A DNA stretch of 64,000 bases, from positions 1 through 64,000 of the forward strand of contig JAFLBP010000028.1 in NCBI GenBank assembly GCA_017303875.1. Direction: 5' to 3'. This DNA comes from Chitinophagales bacterium (lineage in GTDB: Bacteria; Bacteroidota; Bacteroidia; Chitinophagales; Saprospiraceae). The notes under the pieces were generated by a model that was not told the origin of the DNA, searched no databases, and saw nothing but the letters and a program-made list of their open reading frames with translations. Every line of letters starts with the position of its first letter. Within the stretch, counting starts at the first letter, position 1. Positions 1-9,300 of the stretch are shown piece by piece. The translations under genes and the position numbers were made by a program.

Positions 1-218
1 CAGAGCCAAAAGACCTAATTAAACCATTGACCAGGTTTTGTTCATTATTCATGGCAAAGCGTTTTTGCCAGAAAGGTACTCAGTAGAATCACATCAGGTC
101 AAATTTTGATGCGTTTGCCCTGGGGGGTTGGGGGGGCCTGTGGAATCCGCTGACACGCAGTTCCACTTCGTGCCAGTGGGTGGTAACTCCAAGAATTATT
201 TCGTATTCCTGTCTGCAA
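1..218. other. Intergenic left edge
   Basis: No open frame that looks like a gene. It contains a G-rich stretch near 120-137 and one copy of a 16-bp motif (159-174) that recurs at other borders of the toxin/immunity row. Confidence 0.5.
159..174 (+). repeat. 16-bp border motif, copy 1
   Basis: Reads AGTTCCACTTCGTGCC. The same 16-mer is at 673-688, and a one-base variant (CGCGCC end) is at 2921-2936. Each copy lies in a gap between small genes of the toxin/immunity row or at its outer end. Confidence 0.6.
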
Positions 219-602
219 TTAGTTTTCCGATTCCGTTTCCTGCGGTTTTTCGGCAGGTGCATCCGGCTTTATGGCTATTGCAAAGTTAAAAAAGGATAAC
301 AATGCAGTCAATAAAAACAGTTGATATGCTAGCGAAGAATACGGAACATGAAAGTCATCAGATTTAGAATACAGCTGTGTTATTATCACAATCGCTGGTA
401 TATTCAACAACGTAACACGGCCTTGAAAAAGTCGAACCCATTTCAGCTTCGCTTCCTGAAAGTGTCTAAAGAGGTATAGCAGGTTAAGTGCGATTGCACC
501 CGCAAAAAGGTAACAATCACTCTTAAAACTTGTAAAATAATGTATCACCAATATTGCTAGCAGCAGATACTGATAAATCAAGCGCTCGGTTTTCGTTTTC
601 AT
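219..602 (-). CDS. Small multi-pass membrane protein, unknown function
   Basis: 127 residues from an ATG at 602. Hydrophobic stretches fall near residues 9-27, 30-46, 64-80 and 88-110, so three or four membrane helices are likely. A hydrophilic, acidic Pro/Glu-rich tail follows (DAPAEKPQETESEN). I do not recognise the family. It is the last gene of the minus-strand row of toxin/immunity-like genes downstream of the RHS gene, but it is separated from DUF5958 by a 348-bp gap that holds a hairpin element. Membership of the same cassette is therefore only possible. Base composition is AT-rich like the immunity genes. Confidence 0.6.
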   Translation of the reverse strand: MKTKTERLIYQYLLLAILVIHYFTSFKSDCYLFAGAIALNLLYLFRHFQEAKLKWVRLFQGRVTLLNIPAIVIITQLYSKSDDFHVPYSSLAYQLFLLTALLSFFNFAIAIKPDAPAEKPQETESEN

Positions 603-672
603 TGTCTTATTTCTTCTTTTGTGTCTTTATGTGTTTTTGTCAATATCTCAGGAGATATTTCCGCTCGCGCGA

Positions 673-688
673 AGTTCCACTTCGTGCC
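673..688 (+). repeat. 16-bp border motif, copy 2
   Basis: Identical to 159-174. It lies in the gap between the small membrane protein and the DUF5958 gene, next to an imperfect hairpin (GCGCGAAG...). Confidence 0.6.
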
Positions 689-737
689 GCCGATCAGTCG
701 GGTTCTACCCGACAACCCCGAAACGGCCCGCACGCCC

Positions 738-884
738 GGCATTTCCCCTGTGGAATCCTGATTTTCCTGATTTAAAAAGATGCAAAGGATGGGGTTGGTG
801 GTGCGCGGAGTGGAAGGCTCCATTGAAATATTCTTTACATCTTTTTTTACATCGAGGAAATCGGGGTTCCGCAGGGGAAATCCG
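738..884. repeat. Dispersed long-hairpin element, copy A
   Basis: The stretch CGGCATTTCCCCTGTGGAAT at the left is mirrored by its near reverse complement at the right end (about 865-884). Inner arms (AAAAAGATGCAAAGGAT and ATTCTTTACATCTTTTTTT) also pair, giving a stem of over 50 imperfect pairs. The central GAAGGCTCCATTGAA is shared with the element at 11660-11770. No coding capacity is seen. It fills most of the 348-bp gap 603-950. Confidence 0.7.
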
Positions 885-950
885 TAGCAATACCTTAAAG
901 CCTATTGCGCTTCCAGGCTATTAAAATCAAGGCATACTTTATCCGCCGCC

Positions 951-1403
951 TCATAGTTTTTCCAGATTTGCGCTATCGGATAAATCCCAGTACCACCACT
1001 TGTTAGGGTCATTTTTTTCAAGGAGATAGCGCCTTTGATATGCTATTTTAAACAAACTTAGCAAAAGCAAAAGCGCCTTGTCTGATTCCGCTTCAGGGAG
1101 TTCAATAATTTTTCTCAAGTGATGGGGCTTTACGCCTTTTTGCAAGAGTACACAAGGCGTAAAAGTAGGCTTGAGGCCACTTGCCTCAATGGCCGGAGCA
1201 ATATCCGTTGCTTCCGGCTTGGATTGCAGGATCAAAAAAAGCAACTCATCCCAAAACAACTTTTTCTGCGCCTCCTCCATCTGGCTCATGGCTGCGATGA
1301 ATGGCTCGGAGCCAATAAGCCCTTGTCCGTATTGATTGATGAGTATATCGTTTTTGGATGGCATGTTTTTATTTGGTGCTTTTTTGAAAATTGAAAACCC
1401 CAT
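951..1403 (-). CDS. DUF5958-type protein, probable immunity-row member
   Basis: 150 residues from the ATG at 1403 (a GTG at 1412 would add three residues). The protein shows the layout I associate with DUF5958: N-terminal LINQYGQGL, a helical middle, then GLKPTFTPCVLLQKG, and a C-terminal KWWYWDLSD. The function of that family is not known to me. It starts 34 bp after the SUKH gene on the same strand, which suggests the same transcript, and its place behind a toxin tip suggests an immunity or accessory role by inference only. There is no signal peptide or membrane segment, so it should be cytoplasmic. Confidence 0.7.
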   Translation of the reverse strand: MGFSIFKKAPNKNMPSKNDILINQYGQGLIGSEPFIAAMSQMEEAQKKLFWDELLFLILQSKPEATDIAPAIEASGLKPTFTPCVLLQKGVKPHHLRKIIELPEAESDKALLLLLSLFKIAYQRRYLLEKNDPNKWWYWDLSDSANLEKL

Positions 1404-1437
1404 AGTTTCCACCCGACTTCAGGTGAAAACTTTAATT

Positions 1438-1809
1438 TTATTTTAAAAGCATTTCAATAAACGCCGTAAAAGTACTATTCAGAAAAACTGCTTCTTCTTT
1501 TGACATCCCAATAAAAGGCATCATATAGATATTACTCGTACTTTTTTCAATTGCATAAGCATTTCCTCCACCATCAGAGCCAAAAATAAAAAATTCCGGA
1601 GCATATTCTTCTACATTGTAATCTAAATTGAGTTGAAACATATCCGTCAAGGGCCATAGAGACGCATAATTATCATCCGAACTTATTTCTGCACCATTTG
1701 ACGCTGTATAAAACTCAACAAATCCTTTCGGTAAAACAAAATTAATTTGTTCCAAAAAGGTTTTCACATCATCCGCCATAGGAGATTCATTTCGATCTAT
1801 TGTCGCCAT
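1438..1809 (-). CDS. SMI1/KNR4 (SUKH) family immunity protein
   Basis: 123 residues, ATG at 1809. The middle shows the SUKH pattern: FVLPKGFVEFYTASNGAEI near residues 28-46 and FFIFGSDGGGNAYAIEK near 73-89. SUKH proteins commonly neutralise nuclease toxins of contact-dependent and RHS systems, many of them HNH nucleases (established for the superfamily). The gene begins only 4 bp after the stop of the HNH-like orphan tip, the usual toxin-then-immunity order. It is therefore the inferred antidote to that tip. Cytoplasmic, no signal peptide. The adjacent toxin is interrupted by TAG, so this gene may now protect only against incoming toxin from relatives. Confidence 0.85.
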   Translation of the reverse strand: MATIDRNESPMADDVKTFLEQINFVLPKGFVEFYTASNGAEISSDDNYASLWPLTDMFQLNLDYNVEEYAPEFFIFGSDGGGNAYAIEKSTSNIYMMPFIGMSKEEAVFLNSTFTAFIEMLLK

Positions 1810-1813
1810 TCTT

Positions 1814-2368
1814 TTATTTTTTAGTACTTCTTAACAACGCGTTCCAATAATTGGTGTACTGCGCATGTTGAGAGCGAGTTAAAAAAGTTTTGTTTGCCAT
1901 TTGGGTTGGGCTGCCGCCAAATTTTACGGGATGGATCTCATGAATTTCGAGACCTTTAAGTTGTGAATTAGCTTTATGCAGAGCAGCGTTAGTTTTATTA
2001 GCCAAAGCTCTGGCATTAGAGTATTCTACACCCTCTAAAACTCTAAATGGCCCAGTTGGTTTTACCGCACCAGCGGGATAACCCTCCTAATTAAATATGG
2101 AAAAAGAGCCTTCTGCATATACCTCAGCCTCAGCCGCATTTCCCAAACCCAAACCCGACTTAAAACTCTTGCCAATCCCCAGGCCTCCTCGTGCAAAGCC
2201 GCCATTTCCTAACCCTATTCCAAAAGCAGAGGAGGCTGCCTGAACCCCTATGAATCCATCCCACCAACCAATTGTTTCTCCTATGGCGCTGGTGCGTTCT
2301 CCGAAGATGTAATTTACAATATCATCAGCAAAGATATCAAGTATTGGTTGAGAGGTCAGTTTGGACAA
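1814..2368 (-). pseudogene. Orphan RHS tip: pre-toxin segment plus HNH-like toxin, split by in-frame TAG
   Basis: Reading from a TTG at 2368, residues 3-80 nearly repeat the pre-toxin part of the large RHS protein (PILDIFADD...GLGLGNAAE). The frame then continues as AEVYAEGSFSIFN, meets TAG at 2089-2087, and goes on in the same frame through GYPAGAVKPTGPFRVLEG to a C-terminal HNH-like core: IHEIHPVKFGGSPT, then ANK, then RSQH, ending at 1814. In relatives I recall, Trp usually stands where TAG is, so TGG to TAG is the simplest explanation. There is no signal peptide or RHS shell, so it cannot be delivered by itself. It fits a displaced cassette kept for recombination into the RHS gene, with the SUKH gene as its antidote. 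A sequencing error at the TAG cannot be excluded. Confidence 0.8.
2129..2352. repeat. Direct repeat, orphan copy of RHS pre-toxin segment
   Basis: Aligned base by base with 3606-3829 at a constant offset of 1477 and no gaps. I count about ten mismatches over 224 bp, several of them at third codon positions. Sequence on both sides is unrelated, so the repeat has sharp borders. Confidence 0.9.
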
Positions 2369-2387
2369 CTTTCAAAAAGTTGTCCAA
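2361..2387. terminator. Perfect 12-bp hairpin between immunity gene and orphan tip
   Basis: TTGGACAACTTT at 2361-2372 and its exact reverse complement at 2376-2387 surround a 3-base loop. It lies just after the stop of the 151-aa gene and covers the TTG of the orphan tip. No T-run follows on the minus strand, so termination is only a guess; it could instead be a cassette boundary or a block to translation of the orphan tip. Confidence 0.5.
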
Positions 2388-2397
2388 ACTTCTCATA

Positions 2398-2853
2398 TTA
2401 TGTAAAACATTCCTCCCAAATCCGCAAAAAATCCTGTTTTAGCCTTGGCATATCTGTATCAAGTTTTTTCTTTTTAACTACTTCCCATAATAATTCTATT
2501 CGATTAGAAATTTCCTTCTTTAGAAACGCCATCCGGCCATCTTCATTTAGGAAAAAAAAGTTATTATCATTAATTATTACAGAAACTCCAATCGATTTCT
2601 CAGATTTCCTGTAGTACTCTATCTGTTTTATTCGAAATTCCTCTTCCAATGTTGGTTTAATATGAAATTGCAAAAGTATTAGTTCTATGTCTTTTCCATA
2701 ATCTTCAAAAACTAGTCCTTTGAGGATTGAGTTTATTCCTGTATCTCCCCACAGATATGGATGGAATTTTTTAGCAAGTTGCATTGCCGCTTGTTCATCC
2801 AATGAGGGGTCGAATCCAACCTTCAGGAAACAACCAAAAATGTTTTTTCCCAT
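2398..2853 (-). CDS. Putative immunity protein without a cognate toxin here
   Basis: 151 residues from ATG at 2853. It is soluble, with mixed alpha/beta character and many charged residues; no signal peptide or membrane helix. Notable stretches are GFDPSLDEQAAMQLAKKFHPYLWGD near residues 13-37 and KEISNRIELLWEVVKKKKLD near 112-131. I recall similar small proteins beside polymorphic toxins in Bacteroidota but cannot name a family with confidence. It sits between the antidote of the main tip and the orphan tip, with no toxin directly upstream of it. The simplest reading is an orphan immunity gene left after its toxin tip was lost by recombination. Confidence 0.6.
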   Translation of the reverse strand: MGKNIFGCFLKVGFDPSLDEQAAMQLAKKFHPYLWGDTGINSILKGLVFEDYGKDIELILLQFHIKPTLEEEFRIKQIEYYRKSEKSIGVSVIINDNNFFFLNEDGRMAFLKKEISNRIELLWEVVKKKKLDTDMPRLKQDFLRIWEECFT

Positions 2854-2906
2854 TTTAGTGCATATTTTTGTTTAATGGACCTCGGTTGATTAAGTTTACT
2901 GGAATT

Positions 2907-2943
2907 CTCTGCTGGCGCGTAGTTCCACTTCGCGCCAGCAGAG
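2907..2943. repeat. Perfect 13-bp inverted repeat containing border motif copy 3
   Basis: CTCTGCTGGCGCG (2907-2919) pairs with CGCGCCAGCAGAG (2931-2943). The loop region and right arm include AGTTCCACTTCGCGCC (2921-2936), a one-base variant of the motif at 159-174 and 673-688. It lies between two immunity-like genes. Confidence 0.7.
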
Positions 2944-2948
2944 CTTGC

Positions 2949-3293
2949 TCAATACTGTAATCCCAACTGAGGATCATAAAATACTAAATCAATGTAACGA
3001 TTATCAATTGTATTAATTGTTAGCGCTAAAGAGTTGCCAATCACTTCAACTGATAAAATCATACTTATTATACCTAGATTTTTTTCTAAATCAATATAAG
3101 TATTTTCTGAACTGAGTTTACTCTTTGCATCAGACCAATTTTCAATAACCCATATACACGGCTTTTCAATGTACTGACTACTTGACGCATCATAATATCC
3201 GCTAAAATGGACTTCAAGTTTTCTATTATCGATATCATAGCAAAATTTCTTTGCTACTTCATCATCAAACGAATACTCTAGCTTCTTCTCCAT
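2949..3293 (-). CDS. Putative immunity protein for the main RHS toxin tip
   Basis: 114 residues, ATG at 3293, 12 bp after the RHS stop, so probably translated from the same message. It is acidic to neutral and likely beta-rich, with aromatic pairs (VHFSGYYD, CIWVIENW near residues 28-52) and a C-terminal YIDLVFYDPQLGLQY. No signal peptide. The family is not recognised. The only strong argument for an immunity role is position: the gene directly behind a polymorphic toxin tip is nearly always its antidote. It would act in the cytoplasm by binding the tip of 3306-9881. Confidence 0.65.
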   Translation of the reverse strand: MEKKLEYSFDDEVAKKFCYDIDNRKLEVHFSGYYDASSSQYIEKPCIWVIENWSDAKSKLSSENTYIDLEKNLGIISMILSVEVIGNSLALTINTIDNRYIDLVFYDPQLGLQY

Positions 3294-3305
3294 GTTAATA
3301 TTTGT

Positions 3306-6300
3306 TTATTTGATCGGAATATGAGCCGCAGGGCTCTTAAAATTCACTGGCTTTAGAAAAACATCATAGGCACTTTTGTTTCCTCCATAGTTTATGTGCA
3401 TATGATCAAATGGTGTGCCTGGCTGTGGCGGATCTACTCTAATTTTTATACCACCACGTTGAAAATGCATCATTCCCTTTCCGTCAAACACTTTCTTAAA
3501 CCCTGCACCCTCTATATCCTTGATTAGCTGATCTCTTTCTAAGTTTCCTACGTTTTGAAGCCATTGTTTTACACGTATACGACCTGCTCCTAACGAAGTA
3601 CCCGTCTCAGCCGCATTTCCCAAACCCAAACCCGACTTAAAACTCTTACCAATCCCCAGTCCGCCTCGCGCAAAGCCGCCATTTCCTAATCCTATTCCAA
3701 AAGCAGAGGAGGCTGCCTGCACCCCTATGAATCCATCCCACCAACCAATCGTTTCTCCTATGGCGCTGGTGCGTTCTCCGAAGATGTAATTTACAACATC
3801 ATCGGCAAAGATATCAAGTATTGGTCGAGTAGCAAAGCCTCCGCCAAGACCAATAATTGCTTCTGTCCATCCGCGGGCTTTACCTTTCCAATAACCAAAG
3901 GGATCAAGGTCTATTGAAAAAATAGATTTCTTCTCCGGCGTTGCGCCATCGCCGGGGCCGCCGCCACCTGGCGGGTCGCCGGGGATAAAACGAGAGAGCT
4001 GCACTCTGTAATCGTTGCTAAATCCGAAGCCGCCACGCAATTGGCGTGGTGTGAAATCAGGTATCAAGCCGCCATCTGTAAGCGCTGGCCACGGCGGAGA
4101 AAGTGGTTGAGTACTGGACGACAGTCCTAGAGGATCTACATACAAAACCGGCGAGTTCTTAACATAATGGTACGGATTTTTAGCATAATCTACTTCCGCC
4201 ATCAAATCCACGCCCCACCAACGGCTTACTGCCGGATCATACCAACGGGCACCATAGTCCAGCCATTTCAAGCCAAAATCGCTGTTGAACTCTTTGGCAT
4301 TATACAAGTATCGGTTTGCCCCAAGCCCCTCATCATTTACCCAGGGCCCGCGCATGGTCAGGCCAAAAGGATAATAGTGATTCTCCTGAAGCAACTCATT
4401 GTCAAGGGTATTCAGTACATTAACTTTTCCATCGCCATTTTTGTCGGTAAAGCTCAGTCGGGTGTTTCCAAGATGATCCCGAATAACATACTCATAGCGT
4501 AAGGCATCCGGGCCGCTTGTACCAACATTGGTATTAAACACCCTGCCTTCCTCATGGTAAATACTTTCCAGACTTAGCGCCACTGTCGGACTGGAGCGAT
4601 ACTCCAACTCGCCGAGGTAGTCTATGGAATAATTAAAATTGTTGTTTACAGAAGTCGTCTTCCTGATTTTCTGCCCGTTACCGGCATACAGGATTTCTAT
4701 TTTTTGCTGGGAGCTACCATTGGTAAACAGCATTTGGGTGGGCAGGTTAAGGAAATTATACGTCACCGTCATCCCTTTGTAAGGATCGGAAATCATATTC
4801 CCGTTGGCATCATAGCTGTACTCGGCCGTAGCGGGGGCATTGCGTGTATTGTGCCAGCCCTCGGTTTTGGTGGCGGCAGGGGCGTTATCTGTGATTCGGC
4901 GCAGGCGGTTGCTGTTGGGGTAGTATTCGTAGGCGAGGAAGTCAATTATTCCATCCTGCCAGCAAGTGTCATTCAGGGTTCGGCCGCCCCGGCCAAGGTT
5001 GGTGATATTGCCCCGGATGTCGTAGCCTGCGCCTTCGTTCCAGGCATTGTCATTGCTGATAGCATTGGCGTCGGTCAGGCCGCGGTAGGTGGCAGCGCTC
5101 AGGCGATTGAGGTAATCGTAGCTGTACACGTATGCCTGTCGCTCGCGGCCGCGCACCCGCCAGATGGCCTGACTGATGTTACCGTTTTTAGCCGCCGTTC
5201 CGCCCAGCACACTTTCCGGCTGATCGTATTTCAGTTCCAGATAAAACAAGTCGTTGGCGTCCGGGGTGGAGCTGGCTACGCCGGGATTGGGCAGCGACGG
5301 GTTGGTCGGGCAGACGGGCGTGCCAACATTGCTGCCGCCAAGCGTTGGGGCATTGATGGTTTTTAGCCAGCCCTGGGCATTGTAGGTGTAGTCGAGGCTC
5401 TGCAGGAATTGAGTGGCTGTCGGTGTTTTGCCAACGTTTTTCTCTACCACTTCATTTTTCCAGTTATAATTGATCTGGTTAAGAACCATTTCTTGTCCGC
5501 TGCCCACCCGATGCGCATTTTGAGTATTGCGCCCCCAGTGGTCGTAGTTGTGCTTTTGTGTCAGGGTGTAAGCTACCGAGGCCGTTTTTTTACTGGTTCT
5601 TATCTCCTGCAGTCCATTATCGGCAAAGTCGTACAAAAAAGAACTGTTTTCTGCCATATAATCAGTAGGTAACAAATAGTTGTTACCACTGATATTACTC
5701 ACCCGACCATATTGGTCGTAACTGAAGGTTGTTTGAAGCCAGGTGCCTGCCGCGTCGAGTACCTTTACTTTGTCAATCTTGACTTTACCTATTTCTATTC
5801 CGGTTGTGCCATATTGCCTTTCAGTATACACGGTTGTAGGTGCAAACGAAGTAGCAATGCCACCGCTTGTGGGCACCGTCCCGGAATACAAACCAGCTTT
5901 TATTACCCTGCCGTAATCATCATATTGCATACACCGCCATTGGCTTAACCCGGCCAGATTACCATCTTGCTCTACGGTTAACAAATCACGAGTATTATAA
6001 CGGTAACTGATTACAGCAGCATCTGGAATCTTCTTTGTTAAAATATTATCTGATCCATCATAAGTGTAACTAAAGTTTAATGAGCTGTTGTTCAATGTTG
6101 AGCTAGGTGGGATTACGGTCACAGGTCGATCTTTGGCATCATACAAAGTGTACGTTCTTGCATCGCCGCTGTTACCGACATCGGTACGCCGTTGTAATAT
6201 AAGACGACCTTTTTTATCTATGTAATTGATTACCTGCTTGTTGTCAGCATCTGTAATGGTGTTTTTTGTCAGAGAACCCGCCGGGTAAAATGTATTGGTG

Positions 6301-9300
6301 CTATGGTTTTGCAGCACTTCATTGGCGGCATTGCTGCCGTAGGTCAGGGTTGTGGCATACCATTCGGGTGGCGTTGTTTTCCAGGGGCGGCTGGTCGGGT
6401 CGGCATAATACTCAGTAAGGGTAAAGGGGGTGCCGGCAGGTACAGCGGCTGCAAATGCACCGGTATTGGTAGTGGCCTCGAACGGGTTGTACATTCTGGA
6501 TTCGCGGCCCCATTTGTCGTATTGTACCACCGACACGACATCTTTAAGGGTCGGCGATTGTTGTTTGCCCACCGTTTGTATCAGTCGGCCGAGGCCGTCT
6601 ATATACTGAAAGGTTTCCACATTGCTCAGGCCGCTGCTGCCACCGCCGGTTGGCGCTGCGGCGAAGGTAGTTTTGGTGCGGATGTAGTTATTGGGTGTGC
6701 TTGCGTTTTTGTAGCGGTATTCGTATTCGGTCGTGACCTTGGCGCTTGTTTTGCTACCGGCCGTACCTGGGCGCGCCCAGGTTTTAATAACGCGGCCGAG
6801 TTTGTCGTAATCGGTCCAGGTTTCCTGTCCGTCAATTCCTTTTTCCTTGACTAAAAGGCGTGTGCCGGTTTGCCAGGTGTATTCCTGTATAAAATTGAGG
6901 TAGGTTCGCTTTCTCAGGCGACCGGCGCTTTCCCACTCGTAGGTTTCGGAGGGCCAGTTCTTTTGTGTCCAGGTTTTGGGGTAGCCCTTGCCTGCATTGC
7001 CGGAAGGCCAGTAGGCACTGGTTTCGTCTTGCAAATCCCACATTGCTCCGGAAGCGATATTTCCGGCGGCATCAAAAGTGGCTTCGTAGCGTAAATTTTG
7101 CCAGGGATAGGGGTCTACCGAAGCTTCACCGATATTGGCTTTGAGGCCATCGGAGCGCCGGAATAGGGCATACAAGGTTCTAGAGCCATCTACGAGTACA
7201 TTATTTACCTTGACGGTTGTTATCAACGGAGCGCCAATGATATTTCTTCGTCTCAGAGAGTCAATCACAGTACCCGTCTGGGTATTAGCCCAGGGGTATA
7301 TGTATTCAATGGTAGTGCTTATCCCGTCGCTGTTTGTAATAGATTCACTAGTATGTGGGGCGTAGAGAGAAGTGCCTGAACCATAAGAATAATTGACAGT
7401 GGTGGATACACCATCAATCGTTTTAGTCACCGATGCACTACGAAGAAATTTTGTCCGCATTGTGTAAGGTGGGGATACTGCCGCATAGGTAGCACCTGGA
7501 CAATTGATTGGGATAGAGACTATTTTTACCTTATTATTTCCACTACCATTTGCAGGATCATAAGTGTCCGGTTGTATTAATGTATTTGCAGATGCGACAA
7601 GACTCCCACCTTCATCGTAATTCTTAGATTGTATTTCAAATCCAGAATTTATCCTTGCCTCGAATGGTGTCACAGGAAATGTATTCAAAACTGCGGGAAC
7701 TTCAACATTAAAATGATGAGTTACCTTACCTATTCCATTTAGTTTTTCTATAACAGTACTATAGCCAATATGGTAGCTATCAAAACTACCCATTGGCTCT
7801 ATTGCCTGATCACGAAAAAGCACGGCATAAAAATTTGGATTTGCAATACTATATCCGTAGAAAGGTTGATAAAAGAGCGACCCAGAAGATGTTGTAGGAC
7901 TATATTCACTTTTATACTCATAACTTCTTATAATATCATTTGCAGTATTAATCCCATCATGACTTCTAATTTCTTTGATTCTTAATCCACCTGCCTTTTT
8001 ATTAAAAATATTTGTGCCTTGCGAATAAGTGAAAATTTGAAAATTACCCTTACCATTAAAACCTTGAACCCTGAACTTATATGTTACTCCAGGTTGTAGA
8101 TTAAGTAAATTTACCAACATCCCTCCAATAGTATCTTCGCAAACAGAATTAAAAATATTGAGAACAATACTGGAACTGATAAGGGTATTCTCTGGCATCT
8201 TAAATACCTGTAATTGAGCATTTAACGGAAACTCTGGACTACAATTAGCACTATAACAATTTGGGCGAATCAATGAAAATTTATAACGAGCTGTTGAGAG
8301 CTCTTGAGAGGTAAAACTTCTTGAATCTTCACCGGTTGTTGAACCACAACAAACATGCGGGAAAGTACAATTACTAACCTGTAATAAATAACTATTATAT
8401 GTGTAGTTTTCGCTAACAGGGTAATCATTTGCTTCATAAGTAAACTGAGTATTACCTCCTGTTGGGTATTCAATTTTAGTTAAAACACCTTCCTGCATCT
8501 GTGATTCACTTGATCCCCGATCAGCCGAACCAAAACTAACAGCGGTACCATTGACAACAACCGTTGTTGGAGGTATGTTTATGGACAACCCCTCATTATT
8601 ACCTGCATTAGCATATCCCCAATGGTCAACATTATGGCTCAAGCGCCACCTTAAAATATTAGTTGAACCATAATATGAAAAATTAAATGGCTCTTTTAAT
8701 ACGGTGTTATCGCAACTTACTTCCTGTAATTTTAGTAACCTCAATCGCTTACCTTCTGCTTTAGTTGTGTGACCTGGATCTACGAAATAATCATATGTAA
8801 AACGAAATTCGGCACAAATATCTGAAGACTGGACTATTTGAATTTTGTCAAGACGTTTTGGCAATGCTGGGCTACCGAAAAAATTATTAACCTCCATATC
8901 AAGCCTGTCTGTTGTAGCCTGAAAATTAACAACCGAGGTAGAAGATTCCACCGAAATTAGACGCTTACCCAATACAATAACTCGATTATAGTAGTGAGTG
9001 GCATTGTATGCATTTTGAGCACAACTCACACTATTATTCGTAAATTCATAGCCAAACCCACTGCAAGATGCTTTTGTATGGGTACATGTTGCTGGTGTCG
9101 TAAAACTGTAATTTTCGTCTACATAATTCAACGAGATATTATAATAGCCATCATGGGTTTCAATACGTCGTAAATACCAAGATGACGTAACAATACCAGT
9201 CGGGTTCTCAATAGTAGACTGCTCCCTTGCCATATTGGTTCCGGCAGCATCCGTTGGTGCGCCACCGAAATAATACTTTGTACCATCCGGCATGACCATC

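Noticed and set aside
2006..2086. Independent small gene starting at the TTG at 2005
   Set aside because: The frame is open upstream to the TAG at 2087 and the residues there match the expected toxin linker, so it is a piece of the orphan tip rather than a gene of its own.
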